Shown: positions 27,683 through 32,248 of the stretch, piece after piece
Position numbering within the stretch: the first letter of the stretch is position 1
How the letters are laid out: each line of letters opens with the position of its first letter
From: an uncultured Acidimicrobiales bacterium
Lineage (GTDB): Bacteria > Actinomycetota > Acidimicrobiia > Acidimicrobiales > SHLQ01
Direction of reading: 5' to 3'
Length of the DNA: 32,248 bases
Assembly: GCA_937969345.1 (NCBI GenBank)
Contig: CALBVK010000449.1
Location: 1 to 32,248 of the forward strand
Notes under the pieces: model-generated
Database searches by the model: none
What the model was told of the DNA's origin: nothing
What the model saw: only the letters and a program-made list of their open reading frames with translations
Program-made: the position numbers and the translations under genes

Positions 27683-28896
27683 CGTCTCGCCGAACTGATC
27701 CGGCACGACTCTTCGTCCGGGGGTTCGGTGTTGCAGAAGGAATCGAATGGGGTTTCTGGCTGGTGCTCACGGTCTTTTGGATCGTCGAGCTCGAGCTCGG
27801 TCCAGCTGAGCTCGTGCTGTTGGGCATTGTGCTCGAAGCGTCGGTGCTGCTCGCCGAGACGCCAACTGGCGTGGTGGCCGACCTGCAATCGCGGAAGCGA
27901 TCGCTGGTAATTGCCCAAGTGCTGATGGGCATCAGCTTCTTGTGGAGTGTCGCGAGTACGAACTACTGGGTCATCCTCCCAGCGCAGATGCTCGTCGGCG
28001 TTGGTTGGACCTTTCGCAGCGGCGCGGACACCGCGTGGGTCACCGACGAACTCAAGGGCATCGGTACGTTCGATGACGATGACATCGAGCGGCTGCTCCT
28101 GCGACGCCATCGGTTTGGAATTGCGGTTTCGCTCTTGACGCTGCCGGTCACGATCGCGGTCGGTGTGCTGACATCGATCCGGTGGGCAGGGGCCATGATG
28201 GGCGTCGCGTACCTACTGCTCGGGCTGTACTTCTACGTCGTGATGACCGAGGAGCACTTCACGCCGGGGAAAGACACCGGGCGCGGGTTTCTCGACATCT
28301 TTCGTGAAGGTCTGACGGTCGTTCGGGGTCGACCGCGGCTTCGGGTGCTCGTCGTCGTCATCTTGTTGCTCGATCTCGGCGCCGAGGGCTTCGACCGCCT
28401 CGGCTTCAAGCACTTTTTGGACAACACCGGGGCCGACTCTGCGGCTGCGGGTGATTCGCTTGTCGTGCTCGGCGTATTGTTCTTCATCCTTGCGCTGGCC
28501 GGTCTCGTCGTGAATGCGGCTGCGTCTCGATACCTCGAGCGCGGCCGCGGCGTAGCGAGGCTTGCGGTTGCCTTGTTGGCAGTCGCGACCGTCGGCGGGT
28601 TTATCGCGGCGATCACCAACATCGTCGTGGTGATCGCGATTGGTTACATGATGCAGGACAGCGTTCGCGAAGCTCTATGGCCGGTGCTCGAAGGCTGGGC
28701 GAATCGTGACGCTCCAACGGAAGTGCGGGCGACGGTACATTCGCTGATGGGCCAAACCACATCGATTGGCGAGCTTGTGGGCGCGTTGTTGCTCGGTGCG
28801 GTTGCCGAGTTCGCGTCGATTCAAGTGGCGTTGCTCGTTGGCGTTGTGGCCTTCGCTGGCGCAGGGCTCTCAGCCACAAGAGGTATCGCCCGCTAG
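27679..28896 (+). CDS. MFS transporter
   Basis: ATG 27679 overlaps dcd stop (ATGA); MTSRRTDPARLFVRGFGVAEGIEWGFW..., ~12 TMs. Confidence 0.85.
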   Translation: MTSRRTDPARLFVRGFGVAEGIEWGFWLVLTVFWIVELELGPAELVLLGIVLEASVLLAETPTGVVADLQSRKRSLVIAQVLMGISFLWSVASTNYWVILPAQMLVGVGWTFRSGADTAWVTDELKGIGTFDDDDIERLLLRRHRFGIAVSLLTLPVTIAVGVLTSIRWAGAMMGVAYLLLGLYFYVVMTEEHFTPGKDTGRGFLDIFREGLTVVRGRPRLRVLVVVILLLDLGAEGFDRLGFKHFLDNTGADSAAAGDSLVVLGVLFFILALAGLVVNAAASRYLERGRGVARLAVALLAVATVGGFIAAITNIVVVIAIGYMMQDSVREALWPVLEGWANRDAPTEVRATVHSLMGQTTSIGELVGALLLGAVAEFASIQVALLVGVVAFAGAGLSATRGIAR

Positions 28897-28899
28897 CGG

Positions 28900-29547
28900 T
28901 TAGGTGCTCTCGAGCCAGTCGATATCGTCGCGAAGTTGTGACTCGTTCCAGCCGCTTCGTAGCCGGGATTCGCCGCCGCCCTGAATGACGACGAAGGTGG
29001 GAACTGCATTCACGCTGTACTCGGCAAAGAGCTGGTCGATTTCGGCTGCGTGCGTGTCGTCGGTGATATGGACGATGGATTCGACGCCCTGAGCCGTTAC
29101 GAACTCGTCGAGCTCGGCGGTGGTGCCATCGAGACCAACGCCGACGAAGGCGACATCAGGGTGCTGGAGTTGAAGCTCTGCGACCGCAGGAGCTGCTGCT
29201 TTGCAATGTGGTCACCAGGGGGCCCAGAACCATAAGACGAGGTCGGAGTCGCCCGAGAGATCGACCTGCTGGCCCACGACGCCGGCATTGTCGTCGGCAG
29301 GTACCTCGGCGGTCTCGACGAGCGCTGTGGCCGTCGCCGCCGCTTCCGTGGTGGTTGTGGTCTCGACTACCGGTTCGGTTTCCGGCGGAACGGTTGTCTC
29401 GGGAGTGGTCGTAGTCGTTTCCGGCAAGGTTGTATCCGGTGCCGACGCTGTCGTCTCCGGCGCGGCCACCTCGGCAGCGTCGCCCGTACTCGCGCAGGCG
29501 GAAGCACAGAGGCCCAAGGCCAAGACCAAACCGAGTAGTCGCCGCAT
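28900..29547 (-). CDS. Candidate selenoprotein: lipid-anchored thioredoxin-like protein with UxxC redox motif (in-frame TGA at 29212-29214 read as Sec)
   Basis: N-terminal ORF 29212-29547 has lipobox LCASACAS, Thr/Glu/Pro linker and QQVDLSGDSDLVLWFWAPW; then TGA; same frame continues PHCKAAAPAVAELQLQHPDVAFVGVGLDGTTAELDEFVTAQGVESIVHITDDTHAAEIDQLFAEYSVNAVPTFVVIQGGGESRLRSGWNESQLRDDIDWLEST-TAA. cis-Pro motif NAVPTFVV. Total 216 codons. Confidence 0.85.
29174..29194 (-). promoter_or_regulatory. Candidate bacterial SECIS (bSECIS) hairpin downstream of the in-frame UGA
   Basis: RNA AGCU-C-CUGC-[GGUC]-GCAG-AGCU: 8 bp with one bulged C, loop beginning GG, loop starting 26 nt after UGA; consistent with described bSECIS rules (small apical loop with early G, UGA-to-loop spacing of roughly 16-37 nt). 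Confidence 0.65.
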
Positions 29548-29594
29548 CAGTTCCAGTGTGACAGAGATTGATCGATCTCCGTGCTATCCGCCCA

Positions 29595-29906
29595 CTAGTT
29601 GTTGACCGGGCCCACGCTGGCTGGCGAGAGGCCGCTCAGTCCGTTCTCGATAGCCCACTCGGCGACACCGGTCTGGCTTGCGACAACGTTTATCGGGGCT
29701 GCGCTGGCCGGTGAGAGGCCGCTCAGCCCATTTGTTTGCGCCCATGCGGCGACGCCGCTGAGGTCAGCATGGGTGCGCTCCGGGGAGGCAGTTGGCGTCC
29801 CGACGACGAGCGCTCCGGCCAGCAGGATCCCCGCCGAGACGGTAGAGATGCGCCGAGTGAGGGAGTTCTGCACTGGAGCGTTGAATGAGGCGTGTGCGAT
29901 GTTCAT
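29595..29906 (-). CDS. Small secreted protein with duplicated ~29-aa motif
   Basis: ATG 29906 with SD AAAGGA; signal peptide ISTVSAGILLAGALVVGTPTA; repeats GVAAWAQTNGLSGLSPASAAPIN and GVAEWAIENGLSGLSPASVGPVN. The longer ORF to 30491 is antisense to the regulator. Confidence 0.7.
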   Translation of the reverse strand: MNIAHASFNAPVQNSLTRRISTVSAGILLAGALVVGTPTASPERTHADLSGVAAWAQTNGLSGLSPASAAPINVVASQTGVAEWAIENGLSGLSPASVGPVNN

Positions 29907-29910
29907 GATT

Positions 29911-29952
29911 CGTGTCCTTTGTTTGCATCGAGTTGTTTCGATGTGGGACACG
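29911..29952 (-). promoter_or_regulatory. Leader RNA hairpin that can sequester the SD of the small secreted protein
   Basis: RNA CGUGUCC-CA-CAUCGA-AACAAC-UCGAUG-CAAACAAA-GGACACG-AAUC-AUG: 7-bp outer and 6-bp inner stems. Confidence 0.45.
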
Positions 29953-30032
29953 GTGACCACGCGGTCTTTCACTGGACTTGCTCCAGGCGGGTGATCGGGA
30001 GTTAAGTGGCGTGAAAGTTGCGAGGTGTAGGC

Positions 30033-32248
30033 GTGGACACCATGAAGTTTCAAGCACTTGGCCCAGTTTCGGTATTTCGCGATGGCGAAGAGGTCGATCT
30101 CGGGGCCATGAAGCAACGGCGCCTGTTCGCGCTTCTCTTGCTCAACGGCAACACCGTTGTTTCGACTGACGAGATCCTCGACACGCTTTGGGGCGAGGAG
30201 GACGCAGCGAATCGTAAGGCGACGCTTCAGGTATACGTCTCCCGGTTGCGATCTGCGCTCGAACCCGAACGTTTGCGCGGCGAGGCGTCGATCTTGCAGA
30301 CGCAGGAGCCCGGTTACGTCCTCCAGGTGGATCCTATGGACTTCGATGTTGCCGAGTTTGAGCGGCTCAGCGACAGCGCACGCGAACTGGTGGCCCACGA
30401 CCCCAAGCGGGCCTCGGAGGTATTGCGCGACGCGCTCTGCCTCTGGAAGGGCAGTGCGTACGAGGAGTTTCTCTACGATGATTTCGTTCACGCTGAGCGA
30501 ACTCGGCTCGCTGAAACTCGTATAGGGGCGATCGAGGAGCGGATCGCCGCCGACCTGGCCTGTGGACTATCGGGTGAACTCGTGAGCGAGCTCGAGTCGC
30601 TACGAGAAGAACACCCATTGCGGGAACGTCTCGTCACCCACCAGATGCTCGCGTTGTACCGAGCTGGCCGTCCTGCCGATGCGTTGCGTGCCATGAGCCG
30701 GTTCCGTTCTCACATCGGGGAGGAGCTGGGGATTGAGCCAACGCCGACACTGCTCCGGCTCGAAGAGCAGATTCTGTTGCACGACGACCGAATCCAGGGG
30801 TCCAGCAAGACGCCCGGCGTGCGACTCGATCGAGCCGTCCACGCCCACAACCCGTACAAGGGGCTGCAGCCGTTCGATGGTGACGATGCCCAATCCTTCT
30901 TTGGTCGCGACGCACTCATCGCCGACCTTTTGCGGGGCGTCGGGTCCGGTCAGTCGCTTCTCGCGCTCGTCGGAGCAAGCGGTTCGGGTAAGTCGAGCGT
31001 TGTACGTGCCGGGCTCCTTCCTGCGCTGGCAAAAGGTGCCATTGAGGGGTCGGGCGAGTGGCTCGTCGCCAGCATGACGCCCGGTAGCCATCCGTTCGCC
31101 GAACTCGAGGCTGCGCTCTTGCGGACGACCATCAACGCTCCAGCGAGCCTGTCTGAGCAATTGCAGGACCCGGATGCGGGAATCCTCCGATCGGTGTTTC
31201 GAGTCCTGCCCGACGAGACTTCGCACCTGGTTCTCGTGATCGATCAGTTCGAGGAGCTGTTCACGATGGTCGAGGATGTCGACGTTCGCCGAGCGTTCCT
31301 GACGAACTTGGTCACCGCCCTCGACGACGCGCACGGCCGCCTTACGGTTGTGGTGACCCTCCGAGCCGACTTCTACGGGCGGCCCTTAGAACACCCGAAG
31401 TTCGGGGCTCGGTTGGGCAACGGGATCATCAATGTGACCGCGTTGACGGCCGAAGAGCTCGAAGCGGCCGCTGTTCGACCAGCACAAGAAGTTGGTGTCA
31501 GTGTCGAATCATCGCTGCTCGGTCAGCTCATCGCCGATGTGGGGAATCAGCCAGGAGCGCTTCCGTTGTTCCAGTACACGATGACCGAATTGTTCGATCG
31601 TCGTTCGGGAGACGCGCTTCTCACGGCCAGCTATCGAGCAATGGGCGGAATTGCCGGAGCGCTTCAGCGGCGCGCAGATGAGCTGTATCACGAGTTGAAC
31701 GATGGCGAGCAAGACGCCACTCGGCAGCTCTTGCTTCGTCTGGTTTCTGTTGGGGACCAAAATCAACGAACTCGACGCCGGGTGGCAGCCCGCGAGATTG
31801 CTTCGCTCGGCGTCGACACGGCGACAATGCAGTCGGCGATCGCCAGACTTGGAGCACATCGACTGCTCTCATTTGACTCGGACCGTTTGACGGGGGCACC
31901 GACCGTCGAGGTTGCACACGAGGCGCTGTTGACGTCCTGGCCGATGCTCGAGCAGTGGATCGATGAGAGTCGCGAGGACCTACGCCGTCACGCATCACTC
32001 ATGGTGGCGTTGAAGGAATGGCAACTGGCTGGAGAGCAGCCGACCTATCTGTTGCCCGCGGCACGTCTGGCCGAGTTCCGAACGTGGGAGCAAGCGTCGA
32101 ATCTGCGTCTCAATCATGCTGAGCTTGGGTACCTCAACGCAAGCGCGGCGAAATTGGAGGCCGAGGAAGCCGAGCGTGAGCTTGAGCGTCGTGAAGCGGC
32201 CAGGAGCCGTCGGCGGCTGTTGTCCCTCGTTGGGGTGCTGGCCATTGC
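30033..32248 (+). CDS. SARP/BTAD-family regulator fused to an nSTAND-type NTPase (AfsR-like), truncated by window edge
   Basis: GTG 30033 (or ATG 30042): MKFQALGPVSVFRDGEEVDLGAMKQRRLFALLLLNGNTVVSTDEILDTLWGEE... BTAD ...NPYKGLQPFDGDDAQSFFGRDALIADLL, Walker A VGASGSGKSSVVRAGLLPAL, LVIDQFEELFT. Open to the window end, so missing from the ORF track. Confidence 0.9.
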   Translation, partial: MDTMKFQALGPVSVFRDGEEVDLGAMKQRRLFALLLLNGNTVVSTDEILDTLWGEEDAANRKATLQVYVSRLRSALEPERLRGEASILQTQEPGYVLQVDPMDFDVAEFERLSDSARELVAHDPKRASEVLRDALCLWKGSAYEEFLYDDFVHAERTRLAETRIGAIEERIAADLACGLSGELVSELESLREEHPLRERLVTHQMLALYRAGRPADALRAMSRFRSHIGEELGIEPTPTLLRLEEQILLHDDRIQGSSKTPGVRLDRAVHAHNPYKGLQPFDGDDAQSFFGRDALIADLLRGVGSGQSLLALVGASGSGKSSVVRAGLLPALAKGAIEGSGEWLVASMTPGSHPFAELEAALLRTTINAPASLSEQLQDPDAGILRSVFRVLPDETSHLVLVIDQFEELFTMVEDVDVRRAFLTNLVTALDDAHGRLTVVVTLRADFYGRPLEHPKFGARLGNGIINVTALTAEELEAAAVRPAQEVGVSVESSLLGQLIADVGNQPGALPLFQYTMTELFDRRSGDALLTASYRAMGGIAGALQRRADELYHELNDGEQDATRQLLLRLVSVGDQNQRTRRRVAAREIASLGVDTATMQSAIARLGAHRLLSFDSDRLTGAPTVEVAHEALLTSWPMLEQWIDESREDLRRHASLMVALKEWQLAGEQPTYLLPAARLAEFRTWEQASNLRLNHAELGYLNASAAKLEAEEAERELERREAARSRRRLLSLVGVLAI

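Noticed and set aside
29212-29214. TGA in the thioredoxin gene explained as a TGA=Trp genetic code
   Set aside because: Other genes in the window use TGA as a stop (RAYT at 16087-16089, dcd at 27680-27682, glgA), and Trp would not restore the missing redox Cys.
28900-29547. Thioredoxin gene as a simple nonsense pseudogene
   Set aside because: Not fully excluded, but the only lesion is at the exact Sec-replaceable position, the rest of the frame is intact and a bSECIS-like hairpin follows; kept as the alternative hypothesis.
30600-31334. 244-aa minus-strand ORF
   Set aside because: Antisense shadow of the SARP-nSTAND regulator, whose forward frame has clear motifs.

Overview
This GC-rich window looks actinobacterial (possibly Acidimicrobiia-like; inference only) and carries about 28 credible protein genes on both strands. 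They include two luciferase-like (LLM) oxidoreductases, an Asp/Asn beta-hydroxylase-like protein, a selenide-water-dikinase (SelD) fusion with an N-terminal FAD/NAD(P) oxidoreductase domain, a serine hydrolase, two FHA proteins, an Asp/Glu racemase and a sensor-GGDEF diguanylate cyclase. Further genes are a succinate-semialdehyde dehydrogenase, an alpha/beta hydrolase, a NUDIX hydrolase, a RAYT (Y1 transposase) flanked by 25-bp palindromic repeats, and a TPP-riboswitch-led thiamine transport operon ending in an HD-domain gene. The rest are GlgA and GlgC, PhoD, a CcdA/TlpA-like redox pair, Dcd, an MFS transporter, a small secreted protein with an internal duplication, and a truncated SARP-nSTAND regulator at the right edge. 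The most notable observation is at 28900-29547 (minus). A lipoprotein ORF appears to stop at a TGA exactly at the first redox-Cys position of a thioredoxin motif (WFWAPW-TGA-PHC). The frame continues open for about 103 codons with thioredoxin-fold sequence, and a good bacterial-SECIS-like hairpin follows the TGA. I interpret this as an unannotated, lipid-anchored selenoprotein thioredoxin (UxxC), consistent with the SelD fusion in the same window. Secondary findings are an unusual RAYT-associated repeat array, SD-sequestering and attenuator-like leader hairpins, and an HD-oxygenase-like gene under apparent TPP control. All family assignments are from reading translated sequence; no searches were run.
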